A DNA stretch of 39,061 bases. Source: Neocallimastix lanati (nom. inval.). Taxonomy: Eukaryota > Neocallimastigomycota > Neocallimastigomycetes > Neocallimastigales > Neocallimastigaceae. Of this stretch, positions 20,801 through 29,184 are shown piece by piece. A program made the position numbers and the translations under genes. Each line of letters begins with the position of its first letter. Position 1 is the first letter of the stretch. Location: assembly GCA_016946835.1 (NCBI GenBank), contig JACVTC010000259.1:40001-79061 (forward strand). The letters are read 5' to 3'. The notes beneath the pieces are model-generated. The model saw only the letters and a program-made list of their open reading frames with translations. It was not told the DNA's origin and ran no database searches.

Positions 20801-21633
20801 CAATTACTAAAAATGGAAATATGTATATTATTACATTGGTTGACTACTTCACAAAATGGGTTGAAGCTAAAGCCATTCCAAACACAAAGACTGAAGAAGT
20901 TATAAAATTTTTAACTGAAGTTATATCAAGACATGGTCCTCCAGAAATAATTGTTACAGATAATGGAAGTTCGTTCGCATCAGATATTACTAAAATGATG
21001 ATCGATCTTTATGGGTCATGGGTGCACTTTGTATCTCCACATCATCCAGAATCAAATGGTATGATTGAAAACCGTAATAGAGAAGTAGAGAAAATTCTAA
21101 GACTCTTAGTTGAAAACGAAAGTGAATGGGATGAATATTTACCATCCGCACTTTGGGCTCTTAGAACAACAAAAAATTCCAAAACAAAATTTAGCAGCTT
21201 TGAATTACTTTATGGGAGAAAAGACACCTGGCTATTAGAAGTAATGTTTCCAGATATTTGCAAAGATCCAAATGAAACAGATGAAGAATATATTTTTAGA
21301 AGATTCCTTAGACATCAGAATTGGGTGAAACAAGCAACAGAATATTCGGATTACGCAAATCAATATTGGGAACATCGCATTGGACTATCGAAATCACTAA
21401 AGAAAAATTATAAACCCGGAGATTATGTGATGATAAGATTAATTGGAAGAAGTAAGTTAAATCCTTACTTTTATGGACCATATAAAGTAGTTAACAAACA
21501 AAAATTCAATACAGTTGTCCTCGAAGATCCTCAAACAGGAAAACTTCTTGATCGAAATGTACATATTAAAAATGTTTTTCCTTATATCATTCCAGAAAAA
21601 GAATTAACTTCAAGGGACGAAGTTCAATCTTAA
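17764..21633 (+). CDS. Gypsy Pol of element E, expressed by -1 frameshift
   Basis: Start given as the first codon read after the -1 slip; the frame has no suitable ATG near its beginning. A long Asn/Lys/Glu-rich N-terminal region (about 200 residues) precedes the protease (LYDTGANVNVIT, Asp near residue 266 counted from 17755). RT has Y-I-D-D near 606; the usual MPFGLTNAP block reads MPFRLTNAP, a Gly-to-Arg change. RNase H has RTDAS, TDLEG and TDHKPL. Integrase has GHEG ... CRKC, core GLDTIGP, VTDNG (1069) and IENRN (E 1105), spacing D-x35-E, then YFYGPYKV. No chromodomain. It stops 12 nt before the 3' LTR. Close to family A Pol in order and motifs. The frame is otherwise intact, so this is the best candidate for a recently active element. 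Confidence 0.94.
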   Translation, partial: LNYGSKQSPKITKIASSNQSINYLNNENNQIPQINVAQKKKVPTSTLDKNKISPNNKSIVKPSILNQPNIKKVKHQKKAIRNTRRRKISEELNNEKQNDHELNDNDEIIIDEPNNTKENTKDSEMKNNSENNNGNNNESNNENNKNNVINIIDEHRKINNENNTKDVLTHSQSLSQTKQTRKRSMTDIQMLEPGNKFSIIKEANNLFPKISLAQLLSISPTLRKELGQGCKPKIDNVLCSLYNIPIPIFIGKTKEVFLKILYDTGANVNVITTGCLNKFNDVKIEEDIIEQNITLANGSTVPTKYYVPLKININDSCNIYEKFYIINQDNPYFDIIFGRSIQKKYRLLIDPDDDFIYQKTRKGLKKIIQIINSNNTNNIPLMNAIYVSKEDEEIREFNSTLNEILNSVPDKVKSKFESLINQYKNCMATSLSQLTTANLEPHSIITTTEKPIKLKPYKLSKEHSDILKEEIISLLNRGLIIPSHSPWSFPVLLVRKKNGKWRLCIDYRRLNEITIKDSYALPFIDELVSSVRGAKIFSALDLYSGYHQIPMNPRDIEKTSFTTKFGNYNFVVMPFRLTNAPATFQREMNRILLPLIGKCLFVYIDDIVVYSTSIEEHLEHLKQVFEIFSKYNLSLNLQKCKFFQESIEVLGHVLTPNSLKTIPSKVQSIALWEAPKNVNELRSFLGLASYYRKFIQNFSIRADSLFKLLKKNQPYIWTSDRNEAFEDIRHCLLSDPILCYPDFDKEFIVRTDASTQGIGAVLLQVEEDKLEHPICCVSRTLSPPERNYSVTDLEGLAINYAIQKFRQYLISNKKPTIFITDHKPLLGFYKNTIPNKGRHMRWIEEFNKYKIELKYEKGKKNVFADALSRLPSKDSEDIIKCINTILADLNPKDLNLPEGIIKYFTKNYQVVDNTLYYKKDDTYLKVIYRDENKKDIINRAHSVGHEGAEKTVNRILNSYYWSGIWNDVRMWIKSCRKCQLCRPKPIPKNTADNVTPVEQPFTRVGLDTIGPLPITKNGNMYIITLVDYFTKWVEAKAIPNTKTEEVIKFLTEVISRHGPPEIIVTDNGSSFASDITKMMIDLYGSWVHFVSPHHPESNGMIENRNREVEKILRLLVENESEWDEYLPSALWALRTTKNSKTKFSSFELLYGRKDTWLLEVMFPDICKDPNETDEEYIFRRFLRHQNWVKQATEYSDYANQYWEHRIGLSKSLKKNYKPGDYVMIRLIGRSKLNPYFYGPYKVVNKQKFNTVVLEDPQTGKLLDRNVHIKNVFPYIIPEKELTSRDEVQS

Positions 21634-21645
21634 CCACCGAGGAAT

Positions 21646-22154
21646 TGATAAATAACAAAATTAATAAATCTTGAAAATTTATTATACATAAAATCAAAAC
21701 TAACCTTAGCCAAGTTTAATAATAATTTAATAAAATAAAAAAAAAATTAATTAATTAATTAATTAAAACAAATAAATTACACTTAAAAATTACATTAATA
21801 CTCAGATATGAAAGAAATATTATATATTTTTCAAAATAAAAATATTAAGATTAAATTTAAAATAAAATAATTAGTTTTAATAATTAGTTTTATAATAATT
21901 TTTATAATTAATTTTATAATTAAATAATAATTTTATAATAACAAAATTTATTAATTTAAATAACAAAATATTTTTAATTATTTTTATAATAAACAAATTT
22001 ATTTATTTTATTATTAAATATTTATTTTATTATTAAATATTTATTTTATTATTAATTTTATTACTTTTATTTTATTTAATTATTCTTTTTATTTATAAAT
22101 TATAAATAGTTTAATTTTAAAGAAAAATATAAATACTTGTAAATATTTCATGTA

Positions 22155-22186
<32 letters not shown>

Positions 22187-22418
22187 ATTTTATAATTTTA
22201 ATAATCACTTTAAATTTTGTAATGTTTAATAAATTTTAATAATAGATTTATAAAATAAAATATTAGAAAACAAGTGTTCTAATAAACCAAATTTTTAGTG
22301 TTATTTTTAATAAAACATTTTTAATTCATAAATAACTTATACAGTTATTATTAAAATAAATTGAAATTATCACTTTTTAATTCTATATTAAAATTAAGAT
22401 AATTTCTAAAATTTATCA
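21646..22418 (+). repeat. 3' LTR of element E
   Basis: 773 bp, same ends as the 5' LTR. It is longer by an extra copy of a 20-bp AAATATTTATTTTATTATTA unit and a few extra ATT triplets; otherwise differences are rare. The preceding CCGAGGAAT (21637-21645) serves as a weak polypurine tract. Confidence 0.94.
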
Positions 22419-22472
22419 GTTATGAGTTTCGTTACATGGTCCTCCTCTAGGATTCGGATACCAAACGAATCT
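22419..22472. other. 54-bp motif at the left edge of D
   Basis: This GC-containing motif is shared with 29131-29184 with one mismatch. Its outer parts TGAGTTTCGTT and AACGAATCTCA are inverted repeats with one mismatch. Inside, GATTCG/CGAATC can form a 6-bp stem and GTCC/GGAT a 4-bp stem in a layout like the D arm and anticodon arm of a tRNA, but no T arm follows. It may be the LTR end or integration site of D, or a tRNA fragment; unresolved. Confidence 0.4.
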
Positions 22473-22741
22473 CAAAACTAGGCTAAACTATACTAAGAAA
22501 ATTTTATTTAATTATTTTAATATATAAATTATTTTAATAGTTATTTGGTGTAAAATTTCAATACATGATAAACATAAAAATACATTATTAATAATAAGGT
22601 TACATGAATTTAAATAATATTTATATTAATAAGTAAAAATAATAAAGATTCTGATATTGATATTAATAGAAATAAATTTGATATTAATAAATAAAAATTT
22701 TTGTATAATTAATATTATAGATTCATTTTCTAAATATAAGT
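22473..22741 (-). other. 3' non-coding part of element D
   Basis: AT-rich, downstream of the D chromodomain on the minus strand. It is present in D' (36122-36371) with few differences. It should hold the 3' LTR, but no second copy exists to the right of D in this window, so LTR boundaries cannot be fixed. Confidence 0.4.
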
Positions 22742-22990
22742 TTATTTGTTTGATTTATTAAATTTTTTGAGTATTTCTGGACAGTTGAGGTTTTCTTCCG
22801 GTTCCAAAGATGCTTCAGATAAAGGATATCCTTTCCATTTAATAAGATATTGAATCTTTCCATAATGTTTTCTTTTATCAAGTATTTCTTCTACTTCATA
22901 TTCTTCTTCATCATTAACTATAATTGGAGGTGGAGGTTCCTTTTTTCTTTTTAAAATTGTCTTTGTAGTATGGCTCAAGTTCGGATACAT
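22742..22990 (-). pseudogene. Chromodomain of element D
   Basis: After a Pro-rich stretch (EPPPP) the residues EEYEVEEILDKRK...YLIKWKGYPLSEASLEPEENL match the chromodomain pattern: beta strands, the W-K-G-Y-P turn, and the EP.E.L helix. In chromoviruses the domain guides integration to histone-marked chromatin. It is one base out of frame with the preceding GPY/F part; the shift falls in an A-rich run (22939-22955). The Met at 22990 is read from the neighbouring frame and is not a true start. Confidence 0.85.
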
Positions 22991-25048
22991 GGATAATTGG
23001 GTGTATTCTTATATTTTTTGGAAAATCAATTTTGTATGTTACTGGAGAGACTTTTTCAATTATTTTATAAGGTCCTAGCTTTCTTGGTTTTAATTTTTTA
23101 TTTTTATTTCTTAATATGAGTGAACTGTTTATCCAAACTTTGTCGTTTACTTTGAATTCAGGTGCTGTTAATTCTGTGCTGATTGGCGAATTTTTCTTGT
23201 CTATTTCTTGCTTGTTTTAAATTTACTTTTAATCGTTTGAAAAGTTTCGCTAAGTTTGTTGTAAATTCTTCAGCACGTGGAACATCAATAGAACTTGGCA
23301 CAGCTGGTGAGAAGCGAGGGTTGTAACCATAATTTGCATAGAAAGGTGATTTATTTAATGATTCTTGAATAGAATTGTTGTAGCAGAATTCAGCAAGGAA
23401 TAGATAATTATGCCAATTTGAACCTTTAAAATTAGAGTAACATCTGAGAAATTGTTCTACAACGGAGTTCACCCTCTCCGTTAAACCTTTTGTTTGATGG
23501 TGAAAGGGAGAAGAAAGTTTCATTGAGATATTGAGAGTTTTGCAAATAGAAGTCCAGAATTTAGAAGTGAATTGAGTACCTCTATCGGAAATAATTTCAT
23601 TTGGTAATCCATGAAGTCTGAAAATATGAGTCATGAATGCCTTAGCAGTATCTTCAGAAGAAGGAACGTTAGGAAATGGGATGAAGTGACCCATTTTTGT
23701 GAATCTATCGAGAACAACAAAAATACAAGTATATCCATTAGATGAAGGGAGATCAGTGATGAAATCCATGGAAAGCGAAGTCCAAGGTCGGTCAGGAATT
23801 ACTAGTGGGTTCAGAAATCCATAAGGTTTGTGTCTAGAATCCTTTGAACGACAACAGATTTCACAAGATTTAATATAGTCTTTAATATCTTTTTGCATAG
23901 ATGACTACCAAAAGTCACGATTGATTAAGGAGAAAGTTTTCTTGAAACCAAAATGACCAGCAGATGGGGAGTCATGACAGATATTTAATATGGAAGAACG
24001 ACAGTTAAGGGGAACATAAATTTTTCCATCAAAGAGTAAGAAGTTGTTGCTTAAAGAAAATTTAATAGATTCTGGGAAGTCTTCTTTAAAGTTGAGTTTT
24101 TTGCAGATTTCATTATAATATTTATCTTTCTTGTATTCATGGAGTATTTGATCATTTAAAGAGGCAATGGAAGTGGTAGCGCAAAAATTTTCAGGTTTTA
24201 AGACGTTGAAAGGAATATCAGAGGACAGTTCTTCTTCATTTGATGCATAATCAGGTCTTCGAGAAAGTGCATCAGGTTTACCATTAGCAGATCCTGCACG
24301 ATAAGTGATTTTGAAGTTAAATTCTGATAAGAAAAGAGCCCAACGAACAAGTCTTTGTGACATTTTCTCAGGTTTCTTTTGGTATAAAAGGTTACGATGG
24401 TCAGAGAAAATAGTGAATGGGATTGAAGTTCCTTTTAAGAGATGTCTCCATTGTTCTAAAGCTTGCTAAAAGTTCTTTATTATAAATTGGGTAGTTTTTC
24501 TCAGCAGCAGTAAGAGATCTTGAGAAGAATGCAATAGGATGAATTTTATTGTCCTTTTGAGAAGCTTGGGAAAGTATAGCGCCAATAGCAAAATTACTAC
24601 TATCTGTTTCAACAAGAAAGGGTAAATCACGGTTTGGGTATGCGAGTACAGAATCAGAAGAAAATTTGGATTTTAAATCGTCAAATGCTTTTTGAGTTTC
24701 AGATGTCCAAACGAATTTCTCATTTTTTTTCAAAATTGAATGAAGTGGATGTGTTAAGGCCGCAAATCCTGGAATAAAACGTCCGTAATAGTTGGCAAGT
24801 CCTAAGAAGGATTGGAGTTGTTTTATATCAGTGGGAACAGGCCATTCAAGAATAGAGGAAACTTTTTTAGGGTCCATAAGGATACCATCAGAGGAAATTC
24901 TATGTCCAAGGAAATCCAAATAGGGAACGCAAAATTCACATTTCTCGAGTTTAGCGTACAAACCGGCTTTTCTGAGTTTTGAAAGAACTTTAATATGATG
25001 TTCATAGTGTGTTTCTAAGTCAGGAGAGAAAATTATAATATCATCAAT

Positions 25049-26941
25049 TTAACAAAAGACAAATTTTCCGAGAAAGTCTTCGAGAACGTCATTGATAAAG
25101 TGTTGGAATACGGCAGGAGCATTCTTCAGACCGAAAGGCATAACTAAGTATTCAAAATGACCATATCTACAGTTAAAAGCTGTTTTGTACTCATCTCCTT
25201 CTTTTATTCTGACAAGATTATAGGCAGATCGAAGATCGAGTTTTGAAAAAACTTTTCCTTTGGCAAGGTGTTCGAGCATGTCATTGATTAATGGCAAAGG
25301 GTAAGAATCGCGAATTGTAATATCGTTCAAATGTCGGTAGTCAACAACCATCCTTAATTCACCATTCTTTTTAAGTACAAAGAAAACGGGTGCACCAACA
25401 GGGGATTTTGATTTTCTTATGAATCCTTTTGCTAACATTTCATCTATATATTCTTTAAGTGTAGTAAATTCTTTTTCTGTTAAAGGGTAAATAGGTCCAT
25501 AGAAAAGAACAGTATTAGGCATAAGTTTTATTTCACAATCATAAGGTCTATGGGGAGGTAATTCATTCGCATATATTTCGCTAAAGACATCCTTAAATGG
25601 AAGTAATTTCTTTGGTAACGATTTATTTATTTTATTACTTTCTTTATCTTCTTCTTTTTTATCATTCTTTTTAATAGTATTTAAAGGAACATAAGTAGTG
25701 AAGGCGCTGGGAAGTACAAGACAATTGGAAATACAATAGTTGGATTTGAAAGAGAGTTCTTTTGAGGCAAAGTCTATAGTGGGATTATGAGTTTCTAGCC
25801 AGTCAATGCCTAAAATAGCACAATACGAAGGAAGATCAACAACATAGAAACTTGTTTTACAAATGTGGTTTTTATATTTTAAGGATATTGGTGCAGTTTT
25901 ACCTATGATTGACTGAATACCGCCGATTCCAGATACATTAGGGAGATTACATTCACTAGAGTAAGGAATATTGTTTTCTTTTGCGAAGTATACATCCATT
26001 AAATTAAGTTGAGAGCCGCAGTCCAGAAGAATTTTAGTTTTTGTAGAAATATTGGAAACATTAAGAGAGAATTCAAAAATTGGTAGCTTTACATCGGGTT
26101 GATCAGAAATTCTTATTCTTGGAATGGTTTTAGGTTCAAGATTAGTGATATGAGAACTGCTTGAAGAGGCTTTATTTCTGTTTACTAGTGGGCAATGGTC
26201 AAGGGAATGGTTAGCTGATCCACAATAGGCACAAAGATGTTCTTTTCTTCTTCTTTCCTTTTCTTCATTAGACAAAGGACCTCGGGTATTGAATTTGAAA
26301 GGCTTTTTTCCTTTATTTTGTCTTCTATTATTATTGTTTCTGTTATTATTTCTGTTATCATTATTATTATTATTATTATTTGATCTGTTTTGTGGATTAG
26401 AAAATTGTCTATGAGCAGCAATACGACTATCTAGTCTAGAGGCAATGGTTTGTAATGCGAAAAGAGATCTTGGTCCTGGAAACATTTCATATATTTTGGT
26501 AGCAATTTGATCGTTAAGTCCATTGAGGAAAGCATCCATTTTAGCTTCTTCATTCCACGAAGATTCGTCAGAATATCTATTGAATTCGAGAATATAGTTT
26601 GTTATTTCACCGATGCGTCTTTGTTTAATTGTCTTCAATTTCTGGTTAGCAATGAAAGTTGAATCGTAGCTCCCAAAAGTAGCCTTAAATCTTGAGGTGA
26701 ATTGTTGATAGTTATTTAAACATAGATCGTTATTTTCAATTAAAGTAGCAGCCCAGTTCATTGCAGAGCCGTAGAGTCTAGAAATGATATACGCAACCTT
26801 TATTGGATCATTATCAAATCGTTCGGGATCAAGCATGAATATTAGATTCATTTTTGCTAAAAATCCTTTAAAGTAACGACGATCTCCAGCGAATCCATCT
26901 TTATTGGTAGCACTGGCATTTAAAAAGGTATCTTCTTCCAT
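25049..26941 (-). CDS. Gag-protease-RT fragment of element D
   Basis: A 630-codon open piece starting at the first ATG (26941; an upstream in-frame TTG is not a likely start). The capsid domain ([20 protein letters not shown], residues 20-180) is followed by an Asn/Arg-rich linker with a run of N, and a zinc knuckle C-x2-C-x4-H-x4-C ([14 protein letters not shown], about residues 237-250). The protease motif reads L-L-D-C-G-S, so Cys replaces the usual Ser/Thr. RT starts at LPPHRPYD and runs through [13 protein letters not shown]. The stop TAA (25049-25051) stands exactly where the Tyr of YIDD belongs; IDD follows in frame. Gag could still be made, so trans effects are possible. Confidence 0.88.
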   Translation of the reverse strand: MEEDTFLNASATNKDGFAGDRRYFKGFLAKMNLIFMLDPERFDNDPIKVAYIISRLYGSAMNWAATLIENNDLCLNNYQQFTSRFKATFGSYDSTFIANQKLKTIKQRRIGEITNYILEFNRYSDESSWNEEAKMDAFLNGLNDQIATKIYEMFPGPRSLFALQTIASRLDSRIAAHRQFSNPQNRSNNNNNNNDNRNNNRNNNNRRQNKGKKPFKFNTRGPLSNEEKERRRKEHLCAYCGSANHSLDHCPLVNRNKASSSSSHITNLEPKTIPRIRISDQPDVKLPIFEFSLNVSNISTKTKILLDCGSQLNLMDVYFAKENNIPYSSECNLPNVSGIGGIQSIIGKTAPISLKYKNHICKTSFYVVDLPSYCAILGIDWLETHNPTIDFASKELSFKSNYCISNCLVLPSAFTTYVPLNTIKKNDKKEEDKESNKINKSLPKKLLPFKDVFSEIYANELPPHRPYDCEIKLMPNTVLFYGPIYPLTEKEFTTLKEYIDEMLAKGFIRKSKSPVGAPVFFVLKKNGELRMVVDYRHLNDITIRDSYPLPLINDMLEHLAKGKVFSKLDLRSAYNLVRIKEGDEYKTAFNCRYGHFEYLVMPFGLKNAPAVFQHFINDVLEDFLGKFVFC

Positions 26942-27439
26942 TTTCTTGCTTTTTTTCAAAATAGATTTATTTGATAATTTAATTATTGAAGAACTTTTAT
27001 TTAAGGTAAATACAATTTAAATTTCGCTTTTAATGCCTTACAACTAAAAAGAAAACCGGCAAAAGCTACTAACTAGAGGTATATACTAGACCTCAAAATA
27101 AAATTAAAAACTATATTTTAATATCGCTTTACCTTCACGACCAACCTATAGCCTTCGGTGACTATAGTTCCTTATTCGCCAGAGCTTATTCGAATAGAGC
27201 AACCACCGAACTGTTGAAGTTGGTTGGTAGGATGTGGTTCTCTTTTAATCCACACTCTCTTTACACTCTAGGGTTTTGAAGCCCGTTTATATTCAAATAA
27301 TTAACGACTATAGTTTCTAACCTACTGAAACTAGTTAATATACGCCGAAACTCTGTTTATGAGCTCTAACCGCTCCTAGTATATTTATCGTATTACCTTA
27401 AAAAAGATGGACACGAAAACTTATTAAAAATTAAAAAAA

Positions 27440-27441
<2 letters not shown>
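26942..27441 (-). other. Leader of element D
   Basis: Upstream of D gag on the minus strand. It is clearly richer in G/C than other non-coding DNA here (about 27120-27400), with no long open frame. Position fits an untranslated leader. No primer-binding site or 5' LTR could be placed with confidence. Confidence 0.45.
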
Positions 27442-27485
<44 letters not shown>

Positions 27486-27567
27486 TGTTGCTGTTCTTTC
27501 AGTGAATTTTAACTGAAAGAGCTGAGATGTAGGACTTACGTCTGAGCCTACCAGCGAGGGCCAACAC
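27442..27567 (-). mobile_element. Small poly(A)-tailed structured retroposon candidate
   Basis: Read on the minus strand: an 83-nt GC-balanced core (27567-27485) followed by a 43-nt poly(A) tail (plus-strand T run 27442-27484). The core ends pair (GTGTTG with CAACAC). Inside are a stem-loop GCTG-GTAGG-GAC/GTC-CTAC-CAGC and a perfect 8-bp hairpin CTTTCAGT/ACTGAAAG (27496-27519). A possible short direct repeat AAAATTAA flanks it (27427-27434 and 27568-27575), though AT-rich sequence makes this weak. A short structured RNA copy with a poly(A) tail suggests a SINE-like or small-RNA retroposon. No protein is encoded. Confidence 0.55.
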
Positions 27568-27647
27568 AAAATTAAGGAATTAAATAAAAAGAATAAAAGA
27601 GAATAATGTCTATACAGATTCTCCTTATTAGTAAATTTTATTAAAAA

Positions 27648-27679
<32 letters not shown>

Positions 27680-28076
27680 ATTATTTAGCTAATTATTAAT
27701 ATATGTATTTAGTTTTAAGTGTTAATTTATCTTAAAATATATTATATTCTTTCACTTAGATTATAGTTAAATTTTATCTAAAATTATGTATATTTCCACT
27801 TAATTTTCTTTCAGAATTTATCTAATAAATAGTATATTTGTTCAATTAGTTTTACTATAAATTTATCTAATAAATAATATATTTGTTCAATTAATTTTAT
27901 TATAAAATTTATCTAGTAAATCGTATATTTGTTCAATTAATTTTACTATAAATTTATCTAATAAATAGTATATTAGTTCAATTAATTTTATTATAATATT
28001 TATCTAAGATACTATATATTCATTCACCTAAATATATTATAGAATATAGGGTTAGGGTTATATATTCATTTAATAA

Positions 28077-28123
<47 letters not shown>

Positions 28124-28412
28124 TAAAATCCAAAAGGTATAGGTAGAGTTTCAAAGAGGAATCCAAAGGTAGATAGAATTTAATTTGAAAGTATGTTTAT
28201 AATAAAGAGTAAGCGAAGAATCTAAGGAAAAATTGGGCAAGAATTTGAGTAAAGAAGGAATACAAAAGAAAGGTAGATAACCTATAAAAAGAAATAATCC
28301 AAAAGATACTAGATTCAAGAATAGAATTTTTTAAAGAAGTATTCCACAGAAAAAATATTGTTTTGGTGATAATATAATTATCATCGGTAGCCCAAGAGTT
28401 GTTTAAAGTTTT
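27568..28412. other. AT-rich stretch with 45-bp tandem repeat and T runs
   Basis: About four copies of a 45-46-bp unit (AATTTATCTAATAAATAGTAT...; starts near 27815, 27860, 27906, 27951, 27997). T runs lie at 27648-27672 and 28083-28121. Two copies of TTAGGG occur near 28049-28061. After 28125 the sequence is purine-rich with no convincing protein; an open frame on the minus strand there is built of repeats. Confidence 0.5.
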
Positions 28413-28501
28413 AAAAGAGTAGATTCCAAAAGAGTAGATTCCAAAAAAGTAGATTCTTAAAAAAGTAGATTCCAAAAGAGTAGATTCCAAAAGAGTAGAT
28501 T
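28413..28501. repeat. 15-bp tandem repeat
   Basis: Six copies of AAAAGAGTAGATTCC, two of them with small changes and one extra base. They make the minus-strand open frame at 28197-28532 look protein-like (repeated E-S-T-L-L), so that frame is not treated as a gene. Confidence 0.8.
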
Positions 28502-28830
28502 TGTCTCGAGAAGGTTTCGTGTTTTTTGTCAAAGGGTGCTTTTATTGTAACAAATCTTAATGTTACTTAAGATTGTTATAAGGTTTTTTACACAAAAGGT
28601 TCTCGACACTAAAGTAATTCAAAATATGTTTTATTAAAATAAGTTTTTTTATTAGTAAAAATATAAATTATTATTTTATTAATTAATCATTGTAATATTT
28701 TAAATTACTTTAAAATTAATTAATAAAAGCACAAGTAAAAATATTTTATTATGAAATTTTACACCTATTTATAGTTTTTCAGGAAAATTAATTATTTTAA
28801 GTTATCAGTTGTTATTAGTAATTATTAGAA

Positions 28831-28890
28831 ATAAAAGAAAATTAAAGAAAATTAAAGAAAATCAAAGAAAATTAAAGAAAATTAAAGAAA
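28831..28890. repeat. 10-bp tandem repeat
   Basis: Six units of ATTAAAGAAA with an exact 10-bp period and two single-base variants. The A tracts recur once per helical turn, which would favour curved DNA. Confidence 0.8.
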
Positions 28891-29043
28891 ACAAGTTTTC
28901 TTTCTAGAAAATGAATCTTAGATAAAAAATGATAAAAAATATTAATAAAATAGATTTTTCTAGTTTTATCGGTTCAATTGTTTAACCGATAAACACTAGT
29001 AATTTCTTTAATATTCTAGTTATAATAAATAAAAAGTTATTAA

Positions 29044-29120
29044 AATTTGGAAAGGGTGTGTGTCGAACCCTAAGGGTTCAGCCCAATGGTTGTGGTAACT
29101 TACCATTGAACCATGATTAC
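29044..29120 (-). other. tRNA-like sequence with A box and B box
   Basis: On the minus strand TGGTTCAATGGT (29102-29113) matches a Pol III A box and GGTTCGACAC (29060-29069) a B box, 44 nt apart as in a tRNA. The A-box part resembles tRNA-Gly. The D stem and acceptor do not pair well, and the T arm has an enlarged loop, so it is a tRNA pseudogene or the head of a tRNA-derived SINE, not a working tRNA. It ends about 10 bp before the D' edge. Confidence 0.5.
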
Positions 29121-29130
29121 TAATTTGCTA

Positions 29131-29184
29131 GTTATGAGTTTCGTTACATGGTCCTCCTCTAGGATTCGGATACCAGACGAATCT
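29131..29184 (-). mobile_element. Left end fragment of element D'
   Basis: 53 of 54 bases match 22419-22472. It is cut off from the rest of D' by insertion of element C; the last five bases AATCT are the target duplication repeated at 36117-36121. Confidence 0.85.

Larger units (their letters stand above)
15288..22418 (+). mobile_element. Complete Ty3/gypsy LTR retrotransposon, family E
   Basis: The 7131-bp element has two LTRs (15288-16036 and 21646-22418), a primer-binding-site-like TGG, a long leader, gag, a -1 frameshift signal, and pol. Terminal sequence is TGATAAAT...ATTTATCA. The flanking 5-mers differ (ATTTA on the left, GTTAT on the right), so no target duplication is visible; inter-element recombination or a later rearrangement is likely. 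It abuts the left end of element D exactly. It is related in pol to family A and lacks a chromodomain. Confidence 0.93.
22742..26941 (-). pseudogene. Gag-Pol of chromovirus D, disabled
   Basis: This is one ancestral gag-pol broken into pieces. Gag-protease-RT runs 26941 to 25049 and stops in the RT active site. RT-RNase H runs 25048 to about 24465, where an 8-bp deletion relative to D' shifts the frame. RNase H-integrase runs about 24463 to 23158 with an internal TAG. The GPY/F part lies in a third frame (about 23157-22955) and a chromodomain follows in a fourth segment (22990-22742). Domains present: CCHC knuckle, protease with D-C-G, RT, RNase H, integrase (GHFG, C-x2-C, MDFI, SDRGT, TERVN) and chromodomain (EEYEVEEILD, QYLIKWKGYP). 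Several defects are shared with D'. It cannot make a working polyprotein without help. Confidence 0.92.
28502..29130. other. AT-rich stretch with LTR-like minus-strand signals
   Basis: It contains an 11-bp inverted repeat near 28549-28577, a perfect TATA box CTATAAATAG on the minus strand (28765-28774), a 10-bp tandem repeat (28831-28890), and a strong hairpin at 28960-28999. A minus-strand promoter here would transcribe toward element D, so remains of the D 5' LTR are possible; no matching second LTR was found. Confidence 0.4.

Noticed and set aside
23905-23907. Readthrough or reassigned TAG codon in integrase D
   Set aside because: Other frames in the window end in TAG normally (pol A, gag B), and D has several other breaks; simple nonsense mutation is more likely.
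27815-28010. CRISPR-like or satellite array
   Set aside because: The 45-bp units are contiguous AT-rich tandem copies without spacers; ordinary minisatellite.
28049-28061. Two TTAGGG units as a telomere remnant
   Set aside because: Only two units in AT-rich DNA; chance is likely and there is no array.
28197-28532. Minus-strand open frame of 111 codons
   Set aside because: Built largely of the 15-bp tandem repeat, no recognisable domain, no supporting context.
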